The position numbers and the translations under genes were made by a program. 64,000 bases of DNA from Nocardioides marmoribigeumensis. GTDB lineage: Bacteria > Actinomycetota > Actinomycetes > Propionibacteriales > Nocardioidaceae. The stretch is taken from positions 3,534,001 to 3,598,000 of the forward strand of contig NZ_JAVDYG010000001.1 of NCBI RefSeq assembly GCF_031458325.1. The letters are read 5' to 3'. This document shows positions 15,860 to 23,836 of this stretch, one piece after another. Within the stretch, counting starts at the first letter, position 1; the number at the start of each line of letters is the position of its first letter. Below the pieces are notes generated by a model. It had not been told where the DNA came from and did no database searches. It saw nothing but the letters and a program-made list of their open reading frames with translations.

Positions 15860-17593
15860 TCAGCGCTCCATCTTCAGGTTGAACTTGATGTCCGAGGAGG
15901 TCGTGTCGGCGTTGTGCACCTCGACCGCGATCACGTTGGTGCCACTCACCAGGAGGCTCGTGGGGAGCGTCTTGGAGATCCAGGTGGACTCGACGGCGTT
16001 GTCGTAGATCGTGGTGGCCGCCGGCGTGCCCCAGCTGAAGCTGCTGGGCAGGTTGTCGGTCCAGGCGAGCCGGCCGTTGACGTAGACGGCGACCGCGTCG
16101 TCACGCTGCACGGACAGCGTGAACGTCGAGGTCCGACCCGGGTCGGTCACCGAGACGGTGCGCCGGAAGGCGTAGGTCATCCTGCCCGAGGCGACCCGGG
16201 TCACGATGTCGCTGTCGCCGTAGCCCAGCTGGGCGACGCCCTGCTTCCACCTGGAGTCCTTGAAGCTCGTGGAGCTCCAGCCCCTCTGCATCGACCCCGA
16301 GTCGTTGTAGCGCCAGGTCGCTCCGGAGGGGATGAGCACCTGGGTGGGGGCCGTCGACGTGGTGGTCGACGTGGTGGCGGTGGCCGTCGCGGTGGGGGTC
16401 GCGGTGGCCGTGGCGGTGGGGGTGGCCGTGGCGGTCGCCGTGGGCGTGGCCGTGGCGGTCGCCGTGGGCGTCGCGGTGGCGGTCGGGCTCGTGGTGGTGG
16501 TGGTGGTCGTCGTGGCGCCGGTGGAGCCCGCCAGCTGCCCGAACAGCGGGAGGATCGTGCGCGGGGTGAAGTCGCGCTTCATCAGGCCGTAGCCGTCCTG
16601 CTGGGCGTTGCCGGTGTCCTTGTCGCGGCTGTTGTACCAGATCATGTTGGTGACCTGGGGCCAGCGGCTCTGGGTGAGGGCGACGGCACGCTTGAAGTAG
16701 TCGGCCTGGGTCGCCTCGGTGACACCGCGGTTCCACGGCTCGGTGGTCGAGCTGTTGTCGTGCACCGACCAGCCGAACTCGGTGAACCAGATCGGCTTGG
16801 CGGAGTCGCCACGGGTGGCCATGAGGGAGACCAGCGTGTCGGTGTACATCATCGTCCAGATGTTGCCGTTGGCCGGCGTCTCGGGGGCGGCGTCGGCGGG
16901 GCCCATGTAGGGGTGCACGGCCATGGTGTCGAAGTAGTTCTTGGCGCCGGCGTCGTAGGTCTTCTGGATCCAGGGCGTGTCGACGTACATCGTGCCGCCG
17001 AAGACGATGTTGACGCCCGGGTCGGCGGCGTGGGCCGCGGTGTAGCCCGCCTTGAGCAGCGCGGTGTACTGCACCGGGTCGGCGCCGACGAGGAAGTCCG
17101 AGGAGTTGGGCTCGTTCCAGATCTCCCAGGCGTCGACCTTGCCCTTCCACAGCGACACGAAGTGCGCCAGCGCGGTGCCGTACGTCGCCGGGTCGGTCGG
17201 AGCGGTCAGGGGGCCCTTGCCGCCGTTGGCCCAGTCGGGCGTGCGCCAGAAGGTGACGAGCACCTTGAGGCCGCGGGCCTTCGCCGCCTCGATCTGCTTC
17301 TGGACGAAGGGCACGGCCCAGCCGGTGTCGTAGGTGCCGGCCTGGGGCTGGAGCATCGCCCAGCCGACGTCGATGCGAACCCACTGGACGCCGTTGGCCG
17401 ACATCGCGTCGAGCTCCTTGGCGCGGTCGGTGTCGGTCTGGTTCGACCAGGTGGCGTGCCACTGCGCGCCGAGGCCGGGGATCGGGTTGGTGGCGGCACC
17501 GGCGGGGGCAAGGCCGGTGCCGAGGGTGACGAGGATTCCGGTGACGACGGTGGTCACCAGGCTCGCGACGAGCGCGCGGGCAGGCAGCTTCAT
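15860..17593 (-). CDS. Secreted clan GH-A glycoside hydrolase, paralogue of the preceding gene
   Basis: A 577-residue exported glycosidase. The signal peptide covers residues about 1-34 (ending LAPAGAA). The barrel is almost the same as that of the neighbour, with acid/base Glu161 in WEIWNEPN and nucleophile Glu272 in WFTEFGW. The linker differs: alternating Thr-Ala-Thr-Ala-Pro repeats instead of TPTS. The last about 160 residues (418-577) are the shared domain, with PSGATWRYNDSG and NVIAVEVHNADTTSSD. ATG 17593 follows GGGAGG. The paralogues thus keep enzyme and end domain but have exchanged or evolved the linker. The substrate is probably the cluster's own EPS (inference). Confidence 0.87.
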   Translation of the reverse strand: MKLPARALVASLVTTVVTGILVTLGTGLAPAGAATNPIPGLGAQWHATWSNQTDTDRAKELDAMSANGVQWVRIDVGWAMLQPQAGTYDTGWAVPFVQKQIEAAKARGLKVLVTFWRTPDWANGGKGPLTAPTDPATYGTALAHFVSLWKGKVDAWEIWNEPNSSDFLVGADPVQYTALLKAGYTAAHAADPGVNIVFGGTMYVDTPWIQKTYDAGAKNYFDTMAVHPYMGPADAAPETPANGNIWTMMYTDTLVSLMATRGDSAKPIWFTEFGWSVHDNSSTTEPWNRGVTEATQADYFKRAVALTQSRWPQVTNMIWYNSRDKDTGNAQQDGYGLMKRDFTPRTILPLFGQLAGSTGATTTTTTTTSPTATATPTATATATPTATATATPTATATATPTATATATTSTTTSTAPTQVLIPSGATWRYNDSGSMQRGWSSTSFKDSRWKQGVAQLGYGDSDIVTRVASGRMTYAFRRTVSVTDPGRTSTFTLSVQRDDAVAVYVNGRLAWTDNLPSSFSWGTPAATTIYDNAVESTWISKTLPTSLLVSGTNVIAVEVHNADTTSSDIKFNLKMER

Positions 17594-17654
17594 TCGGGGT
17601 CCTCCCAAACCTCGATGAAATGGTGGGTGTCCGGACGGGCTCTCCCAAGCGCGA

Positions 17655-17695
17655 CCAGGACTTAAGTGTGGGGGGACCCGGGACTTTGGTCCCGG
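17655..17695 (-). promoter_or_regulatory. DevR/DosR-like box and conserved promoter block of the second glycosidase
   Basis: CCGGGACTTTGGTCCCGG (17678-17695) has perfect 7-nt arms and matches the DevR/DosR core GGGACTTTNGTCCC. The same CACACTTAAGTCCTGG block (17670-17655, minus) lies at the same 16.5-nt distance from the centre as at the first glycosidase. The box also lies in the divergent gap to the deacetylase gene (start 17829) and could affect both directions. Confidence 0.65.
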
Positions 17696-17828
17696 AAACG
17701 ACACCGAACGGACGGATCCTTTACTCACCCGTCTGGACAGGGGTGGTTCGGCGGACGTCCACGGCGGTGCCCGGCATACTGATCCGCGGCGTCTGCGCGG
17801 CGCCGAGGGCGACCACGGAGGTGTCGTG

Positions 17829-18659
17829 ATGGGGGGCTCCCGGACGGGGCGGCGCCGGCTGCGACCCCGGGGTCGGTCGCCGGTGGTGCTGCTCTACCAC
17901 GGCTTCACCGACGTCCCCCGCACGGACGACCCGGAGAACCTCTACGTCACCGGGCACGACTTCGCCGCCCAGCTCGACCACCTGCTCGCCGCCGGCTGGA
18001 AGCCGCTGGACCTCGACCAGTACCTTCAGGCACTGGACCGTCCCGGTGCCCACGGCCGCAGCTTCCTGGTCACCATCGACGACGGGCTGGGCTCGGTCGG
18101 TGAGATCGCGGCCCCCATCCTCGAGGCGAGAGGGATTCCGGCCGTGCTGTTCGTCCCCGCGGGGCTCGCGGGCGCCACCGCCGAGTGGCTCCCCGAGCCC
18201 GCCGACGAGCCGATCATGTCCCCCGACGACCTGCGCGAGCTCGCCGCCACGACCCGGATCGAGATCGGCGGCCACGGCTGCCGGCACGTCCAGATGGTCG
18301 ACCTGACCGACGGCCAGCTCCACCAGGAGACCACCGAGGTCAAGGAGACCCTGACCCGCATGCTCGGCCGACCCGTGCGGGCCTTCGCCTACCCGTTCGG
18401 CGACCACGACGCCGCCTCGGTCCGGGCGGTCGAGGAGGCCGGCTACGAGGTGGGCTTCTCGGTGCACCGCGACCTCGGCCGCTTCGCGATCTCGCGCGTG
18501 GACGTCAACGCCAGGGACAACGAGCGCACGTTCCGCCTCAAGCTCATCCCGTGGTACCGCGTGTGGTGGCGCCTGCTGGAGTACGTCCCGCTCGTCCGCC
18601 GGACCGCCAACCTCCTGCTGACCCGCCGCGGCGGCAACGCGCGAGCACCACGCGGATGA
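17829..18659 (+). CDS. Polysaccharide deacetylase (NodB homology domain)
   Basis: A 276-residue protein of the carbohydrate esterase 4 fold. Motif 1 is TIDDGLGS (usual TFDDG), motif 2 HGCRH gives the two metal His, and FAYPFGDHD is the following conserved block. It would remove N-acetyl or O-acetyl groups from a polysaccharide or lipid-linked precursor. No signal peptide is visible, so it may act in the cytoplasm or be exported by other means. ATG 17829 has GGAGG 7 nt upstream; the GTG one codon earlier is too close. Its stop overlaps the flippase start (ATGA). Confidence 0.88.
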   Translation: MGGSRTGRRRLRPRGRSPVVLLYHGFTDVPRTDDPENLYVTGHDFAAQLDHLLAAGWKPLDLDQYLQALDRPGAHGRSFLVTIDDGLGSVGEIAAPILEARGIPAVLFVPAGLAGATAEWLPEPADEPIMSPDDLRELAATTRIEIGGHGCRHVQMVDLTDGQLHQETTEVKETLTRMLGRPVRAFAYPFGDHDAASVRAVEEAGYEVGFSVHRDLGRFAISRVDVNARDNERTFRLKLIPWYRVWWRLLEYVPLVRRTANLLLTRRGGNARAPRG

Positions 18660-20119
18660 CCCCCGAGCGCACCTCTCGGACCGGTCACACCGCGCGGGTC
18701 GCCGCGCTCAACGTCGTCGTCCGCGGCTCCGCGGAGGTCTTCGGCAAGGTCGCGACGTTCGTCTGGACGATCTTCGCCGCTCGCCAGCTCACGCAGGGCG
18801 AGTTCGGCGCGGTGTCCTACGCCCTCACGCTGATGCTCGTGCTCAGCGCGCTGCCCAACGGTGGCTTCGAGGTCGGGCTCGTGCGCCAGGGGAGCGCGAG
18901 GCCCGAGCTGCTCAACCGCGTCTTCAGCCAGACGCAGGCGTGGAAGTCGCTCCTGGGGGTCCCGGTCTTCGGGGTCGCGGTCCTGGTGACCGTCCTGACC
19001 GAGCCGTCGCCGACGACCGCCCTGGTGGTGGTGCTGTTCCTGGTCGCGGGCTTCCCCGAGATGTGGAGCTCGACCCTGCGCAGCGCCTCCACCACGATCC
19101 AGAAGCCCTGGGCGTCCTCCTCCGCGCTGGTCCTGCAACGCATCGTCACCGCGGTGCTCATCGTGGCGGTGGCGTGGGCCAACCCGACACCGCTCGGGGT
19201 CGCGATCGGCTTCTGCCTGGGCACCTTCGTGGGCTGGGTCGCCCACGTGGTCGCGCTGCGTCGTGCAGGCGTGCACCTCGTCCCCTCGGAGATCCACCGC
19301 GCGGGGCTGGTCGACCTGCTCAAGGACACGTGGGTCGTCGGCATCAGCGGCATGGTCCTGATGGCGCTGTTCCGGCTCGACGCGATCCTCCTCCAGGCCA
19401 TGGTCGGCTACGAGGCGGTCGCGAACTACTCCGTGGCCTACCGCATCCTCGAGACGGTGCTGTTCGTGACCTTCTCGGTCAACCAGGCGATCTTCCCGGT
19501 GATGAGCGCCACCACCCAGATCGAGCGCATCCGCAACGCCTACGAACGCGGGCTCGCGGTCATCGGGTTCGTCTACCTGCCGTTCGCCACCGTCTGCGTC
19601 GTCGAGAGCGGCGAGGTGATCCAGCTGCTCTTCGGCCCGCGCTACGTCGACAGCGCCACGCCGATCCTGCAGTGGCTCGCACCGGCGCCCATGTTCTACG
19701 CCGTCGCGTTCTTCGGGGCAGCGGTGCTCTACTCACGGCAGCGGCAGGTCGAGACGCTCGCCGCGGCCGTGACGGCGACCGTGGTCAACGTGACGGCCAA
19801 CCTCCTGCTGATCCCGAGGTGGGAGGGCACCGGCGCGGCGGTCGCCACCTCGCTGAGCTACCTCGTGCACGGGTCGATCATCCTGGTCGCCGTGCGGCGT
19901 GCGGGCATCAAGGTCGGCGTCCTGCGGCCCCTCCTCGAGTCGGGCGTGGCCTCGGTCGTGCTGGTCCTGCTGCTGCTCGCCCTCTCGACGCCGCTGCTGG
20001 TCGAGCTCGCCCTGGGGGGCGTCGTCTACCTCGCCGTCTGGACCGCCCTGTGCCGGGTGACCGCTCCTGAGCAGCTCGAGGTCGTCGGCTCCCTCCTCAA
20101 CCGGGTGCGGTCCCGGTGA
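18656..20119 (+). CDS. Oligosaccharide flippase (Wzx/MOP superfamily)
   Basis: A 487-residue integral membrane protein with about 12-14 hydrophobic helices. The N-terminus reads VVVRGSAEVFGKVATFVWTIFAARQLTQGEFGAVSYALT, the hallmark start of polysaccharide biosynthesis flippases. It would move lipid-linked repeat units across the membrane for the Wzy-like polymerase. It overlaps the deacetylase by ATGA and the next kinase gene by GTGA, so the three form one unit. The open frame running upstream to 18185 is a shadow of the deacetylase gene. Confidence 0.9.
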   Translation: MTPERTSRTGHTARVAALNVVVRGSAEVFGKVATFVWTIFAARQLTQGEFGAVSYALTLMLVLSALPNGGFEVGLVRQGSARPELLNRVFSQTQAWKSLLGVPVFGVAVLVTVLTEPSPTTALVVVLFLVAGFPEMWSSTLRSASTTIQKPWASSSALVLQRIVTAVLIVAVAWANPTPLGVAIGFCLGTFVGWVAHVVALRRAGVHLVPSEIHRAGLVDLLKDTWVVGISGMVLMALFRLDAILLQAMVGYEAVANYSVAYRILETVLFVTFSVNQAIFPVMSATTQIERIRNAYERGLAVIGFVYLPFATVCVVESGEVIQLLFGPRYVDSATPILQWLAPAPMFYAVAFFGAAVLYSRQRQVETLAAAVTATVVNVTANLLLIPRWEGTGAAVATSLSYLVHGSIILVAVRRAGIKVGVLRPLLESGVASVVLVLLLLALSTPLLVELALGGVVYLAVWTALCRVTAPEQLEVVGSLLNRVRSR

Positions 20120-21321
20120 GCCGCACGACGGCGGCCTCGTCGTACGCCGGCTCCTACGCGCGGGTGCGTGCCCCCCGCCCGACCGTCTTCGACGCCTCCT
20201 CGCCCGTGCCCGCCCGCTACCTCGCCCGGCTGCTCGACGCCGAGCTCAACCACGGGATGCCCGCCCAGCGTCGCCTGGGCCGCGTGCTCTCGGCGGCGGG
20301 GCGACACAGGCTCCCCACGCGGCTCCTGGGTCAGGTCGTCCGGGTGCGACGGCGCCGCCCCCGGCCCGACCTCGACGACCTGCTCGGTCAGGTGGCCGCG
20401 GCCTGGCCCGGCCTGGCGGCCCGCACCGATCGACTGCCCCCGACCCCGCCGTTGCTGCGGTGCGCCCTGGTGGAGCGGTCAGCGGTGGGCATGGTGTTCG
20501 TGTTCGGCGAGGGCGAGCTCCCCCTGCTCGTGCTCAAGCGGGCGCTGGGCGAGCGGAGCCTCGCGGGCCTGCAGCGCGAGCGTGCGGCCCTGGTCGCGCT
20601 CGCCGGTCACGGCCTCGCCCCCCTGCACCTCGGCGAGGTCGGGGGTCACTGGGTCCAGGAGGCGCTGCCGGGGCTGCCGCTGCGGCTCTCGCCGGTCCGG
20701 CCGGGCAACGCTCCCACCCTGCTGCGACCCGCGCCCTTCGCCGACCTCGACCGGGCGCTGGAGGGGATCGCCGCGCTCACGGCCAGGCCCGGCCCGCCGC
20801 CGGAGACGCTGGTCGCGCTGCTGGGGCGCGCCGCGGCCCACCCCCTGTCCCCGACCGCCGGACGCGCGGTCGCCTCGGCGATCGTGGAGCTGGAGCGCCT
20901 CGGGGTCACGGTCCTGCAGCACCAGGACGTCTCGGCCCAGAACTGGATCGTCGACGGGCAGCAGCTCAGCGGGCTGATCGACTGGGAGACCTGCTCCCCG
21001 ACGGGCACGCCCGGCATCGACTCCGTGGAGGCAGCCGTCTCGGTCCTGGAGCACGGCATCGCCCTCGAGCGGTGGTCCGACGAGCTCGTGGTCGAGGTGT
21101 TCGGTCCGGCGTGGGAGTCCTCGGCGTACTTCGAGGGGACCCGAGAGGCGACCGCACGCGCCGTGCAGGCAGCCGGCCTGGCTGCCGGACTCGCCGAGCC
21201 GTTCACCGTGGCGTACTTCGCCGGCCGGCTGGGTCGGAAGCTCGCCGAGCCGGCGAGCCAGAGCCTGGGGGCCGGCGCGCTCGCCGCGATGCTGGAGACC
21301 GTGGCGCGCAGCTTCTCCTGA
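20116..21321 (+). CDS. APH-fold phosphotransferase (EPS-associated kinase)
   Basis: A 401-residue protein with an aminoglycoside phosphotransferase/choline-kinase type fold in its C-terminal two thirds. The catalytic loop reads HQDVSAQNWIV (Brenner HxDxxxxN pattern), followed by LIDWETCSPTGTPGIDSVEA with the metal Asp. The nucleotide-binding Lys is plausibly in LLVLKRALGE. The N-terminal about 120 residues are Arg-rich and unassigned. It overlaps the flippase stop. A resistance role is unlikely in this context; it may phosphorylate a sugar or precursor (inference). Confidence 0.72.
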   Translation: MSRTTAASSYAGSYARVRAPRPTVFDASSPVPARYLARLLDAELNHGMPAQRRLGRVLSAAGRHRLPTRLLGQVVRVRRRRPRPDLDDLLGQVAAAWPGLAARTDRLPPTPPLLRCALVERSAVGMVFVFGEGELPLLVLKRALGERSLAGLQRERAALVALAGHGLAPLHLGEVGGHWVQEALPGLPLRLSPVRPGNAPTLLRPAPFADLDRALEGIAALTARPGPPPETLVALLGRAAAHPLSPTAGRAVASAIVELERLGVTVLQHQDVSAQNWIVDGQQLSGLIDWETCSPTGTPGIDSVEAAVSVLEHGIALERWSDELVVEVFGPAWESSAYFEGTREATARAVQAAGLAAGLAEPFTVAYFAGRLGRKLAEPASQSLGAGALAAMLETVARSFS

Positions 21322-21372
21322 GCCACCTGAGCCGCCTGAGCCGCCCGAGCCGCCCGAGCCGACCGAGCCGCC
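21319..21372. repeat. Six tandem copies of a 9-bp unit (CGAGCCGCC-like)
   Basis: The unit (C/T)GAGCC(G/A)(C/A)C repeats six times, starting in the kinase stop codon and filling most of the 73-bp gap to the convergent GNAT gene. Such slippage-prone repeats vary in number between strains. No transcription role is evident. Confidence 0.75.
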
Positions 21373-21394
21373 CAGGGCCCCCTGGCGGGGTGTC

Positions 21395-22390
21395 TCAGCC
21401 GCGCAGCCGCGCGGTGGCGGCCACCGCGGCCCTGCCCCGGGCGGTGCGTCCGAACGCCAGGCTGTGCAGCGGCGAGGGGTCCTTGGTGAAGCGCGCCTTG
21501 TAGCTCTCGTCGCCGCGCAGCAGCCGGAACTCGGTCCGGCCCTCCTCGAGCGCTGCCTGCAGGGCGTGGCAGTACATCACGAAGCCGAGCGAGTGCCGCT
21601 CGAGCTCGGGGTCGCGTCCCCCCTGGTAGAGCGCGTGGGCCGGGCCGAAGCTGTAGCAGTGCAGGGCGGCGACGACCGTGCCCTCGGACTCCATCACCCA
21701 CAGCCGGAGCCAGCCACGCTCGAGCGCGACCGCGGCGAAGTCCTCGTGGAAGGCGCGCTCCGCGCCCGTGGCGTACGCCGCGTCGTCGCCCCAGGTGAGC
21801 CGGTGCAGCCGGAACAGCTCGGCCAGGTCGTGCCGGAGGGTCTCGGCGGTGGCCAGCCGGATGGTGAACGGCATCGCCCTGGCCAGCTGACGGGGGCGAC
21901 GACGGACCTGGGAGCGGAAGTTGTGGCTCATCGTGGCCAGGTGCTCGTCCCAGGTGGAGCCCTGGAAGTGGACGACGGGGCTCGGGGTGACCCGCACCGT
22001 GGTGCCCCCGGGCAGGAGGTCCTCCCAGCCGTCGGTCACCGGGACGTCCTGGAGCAGGAAGACGTCGGCGCGCACCTCGGAGCCGCCGAGCACGCGCTCG
22101 CGGATCATCCGGGCCGCGAGGGGGCGGTCCTCGGGCGCGCACACCGGGCCGAGCTGGTCGGCGGGACCGTTGCCCAGGAAGCGCACCTGGCGCAGGACCC
22201 GTCCGGTGCGGTGCAGGGGGAGGAGCACGCGTGGGTGGGCGGGGTCGTCGAGCAGGACGTGGGTCTCGCCCCCGCCGCCGAAGTGCCGCAGCCAGGTCTC
22301 GGCCCACTCACGGGTCGAGAACAGGTTGCCCGACCGCAGCGCGAGGTCGTCCCAGACCTCACGGTCCGGCCAGTGCTCGGTGAGGCTCAT
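21395..22390 (-). CDS. GNAT family N-acetyltransferase (FemAB/BioF2-like)
   Basis: A 331-residue protein with the double-GNAT layout of the Acetyltransf_6/FemAB-like group often found in EPS clusters. Visible landmarks are FSTREWAETWLRHFG near the N-terminus, SHNFRSQVRRRPRQL in the middle, and the C-terminal block LRLWVMESEGTVVAALHCYSFGPAHALYQGG, then RLLRGDESYKARFTKD. It may transfer an acyl or aminoacyl group to a sugar of the repeat unit (inference). It is the last gene of the long minus-strand operon, 48 bp after the disrupted glycosyltransferase. Confidence 0.8.
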   Translation of the reverse strand: MSLTEHWPDREVWDDLALRSGNLFSTREWAETWLRHFGGGGETHVLLDDPAHPRVLLPLHRTGRVLRQVRFLGNGPADQLGPVCAPEDRPLAARMIRERVLGGSEVRADVFLLQDVPVTDGWEDLLPGGTTVRVTPSPVVHFQGSTWDEHLATMSHNFRSQVRRRPRQLARAMPFTIRLATAETLRHDLAELFRLHRLTWGDDAAYATGAERAFHEDFAAVALERGWLRLWVMESEGTVVAALHCYSFGPAHALYQGGRDPELERHSLGFVMYCHALQAALEEGRTEFRLLRGDESYKARFTKDPSPLHSLAFGRTARGRAAVAATARLRG

Positions 22391-22438
22391 CGGCGCTCCT
22401 GCGGGGTCGTCGTCGGGTCGTCGCTGGTCACCGGCACC

Positions 22439-23818
22439 TCACTCGGGCCGGGCGAGGGGGCCGGTGCGGCCCAGCCAGGTCGCCTCGACGACGCCGGTCA
22501 TCTTGCCGACGTCCTTGACCAGCTGCGCGGCCGGGAGGAGCGCGAGGGCGCGGGGGTCCTCGCGGCGCCGGACCAGGCGCGCCGCGGGGAAGCCGAGGAT
22601 CGCGACCGCCCCGGCCCCGGCGACCCGGCGGTGCCCGGGACGGGGGGAGACGGCGAGGGCGGCGAGGCCGACGTAGCCCACGCCGCGGACCAGGTCGACG
22701 CGCCGCTGGGCGGGCGACCCGCCGGCCGCGGCGCCCCGGCCGTAGCCGCGGAACTGGCGGAAGGCGAGCCGGGCCGAGCTGCGCTGGAACCACACGACCG
22801 TCGCGTCGGGGACCAGGGCGTGATGGGCGCCGCCGGCGATCGCGTCGCGGCCGAAGGCCTCGTCCTCGGCGGTCAGGAGGTCCTCGCGGAACCCGCCCGC
22901 CGCGTCGTACGCCGAGCGGGTGAAGGCGACGGAGCGGCCGTCCACGCGGTCACCGGAGTACTGCGGGCCGATCGTCCGCAGCCACAGCCGCCACGGGAGG
23001 CTGGCCCGGCGCAGCTCGCCGGCGTCGGGCCACGCGACGGCGGCGAACGCGGCCTCGAACAGCCGGTCGCCGACGTGGGCGGCGTAGACCCCGGTGAGCA
23101 GCGTCGGGTCCTCGACGTCGTCGAAGGCGCCCCGGAAGGCCTGCAGCCAGCCCGGGTCGACCCGGCAGCCCGCGTCGGTGCAGGCGACCAGGTCGTGCCG
23201 CGCCTCGCGGACACCGTGGTTGCGGCTGCCGGCGATCGTGCAGGGCTCGACCTCGACCAGACGCACGCGGGGGTCGCGCTCGGACTAGGACCGCAACCTG
23301 TCGCGGGTGCCGTCCACCGAGCCGGAGTCGACCACGAGGACCTCGTCGTCGGGGGTCAGCTGCGGCAGCAGCGGCTCGAGCACCTGGTCGATCACGCGCA
23401 CCTCGTCGAGCGCGGGGACGACGACGCTGACCGGACGGCCGCCCTGCGCCCCGCGCCCGGGCCGGCCGGCCAGCAGGGCCAGGTCGCGCGCGGTGGTGGC
23501 GGCGTCCGCCACCTCCAGGGGGCGTACGCCGAGGCGCCGGTCCAGGCGGTCGGGCGCGGCCGGCGCGACGGACCCGGTCGACCGGGCCCGGACCAGGCGG
23601 AGGCCGAGCCACCACGCCGCCAGCAGCGTCGCGGTGGGGCGGTGGCCCTCGACGAGGACGAGCACGTCGGGGGAGAGGGCGCGCAGCTCGGCCGGGCCGG
23701 CGGTGCGCCGGGTGGCGAGCACCTCCACCCGGCCGGAGGAGACGAGCAGGTCGGCGAGCCGGGTCGTGGTCGGTCCGTCGCCGAGGAGGAGGCAGCGCAG
23801 CGGCGCGCGAGGCGTCAC
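22439..23818 (-). pseudogene. Family 2 glycosyltransferase interrupted by an in-frame TAG
   Basis: Read through, this is a 459-residue protein. An N-terminal Rossmann-like half (LLLGDGPTTTRLADLLVSSG) is followed by a GT-A domain starting VSVVVPALDE, with VLVVDSGSVDGTRDRL, DAGCRVDPGW and LTAEDEAFGRDA, and C-terminal hydrophobic segments. An amber codon at 23287-23285 (minus strand CGG TCC TAG TCC GAG) splits it after 177 residues. The reading frame continues unchanged on the other side, with a GTG at 23266 as a possible restart. So it is either a point mutation, a sequencing error or read-through. The separated halves would not make a normal GT-A active site. GTG 23818 starts 18 bp after the propeller/LamG gene. 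Confidence 0.8.
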
Positions 23819-23836
23819 AGGTCGGTCACCGTCCGC

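Noticed and set aside
15800-17665. A 621-codon plus-strand frame opposite the second glycosidase
   Set aside because: It mirrors the glycosidase in antisense, and the first glycosidase has an almost identical mirror; no start site or motif supports it.
20116-21321. Aminoglycoside resistance gene
   Set aside because: The kinase has the APH-fold catalytic loop but is translationally coupled to an EPS flippase and has a long unrelated N-terminus; a resistance role is not supported.
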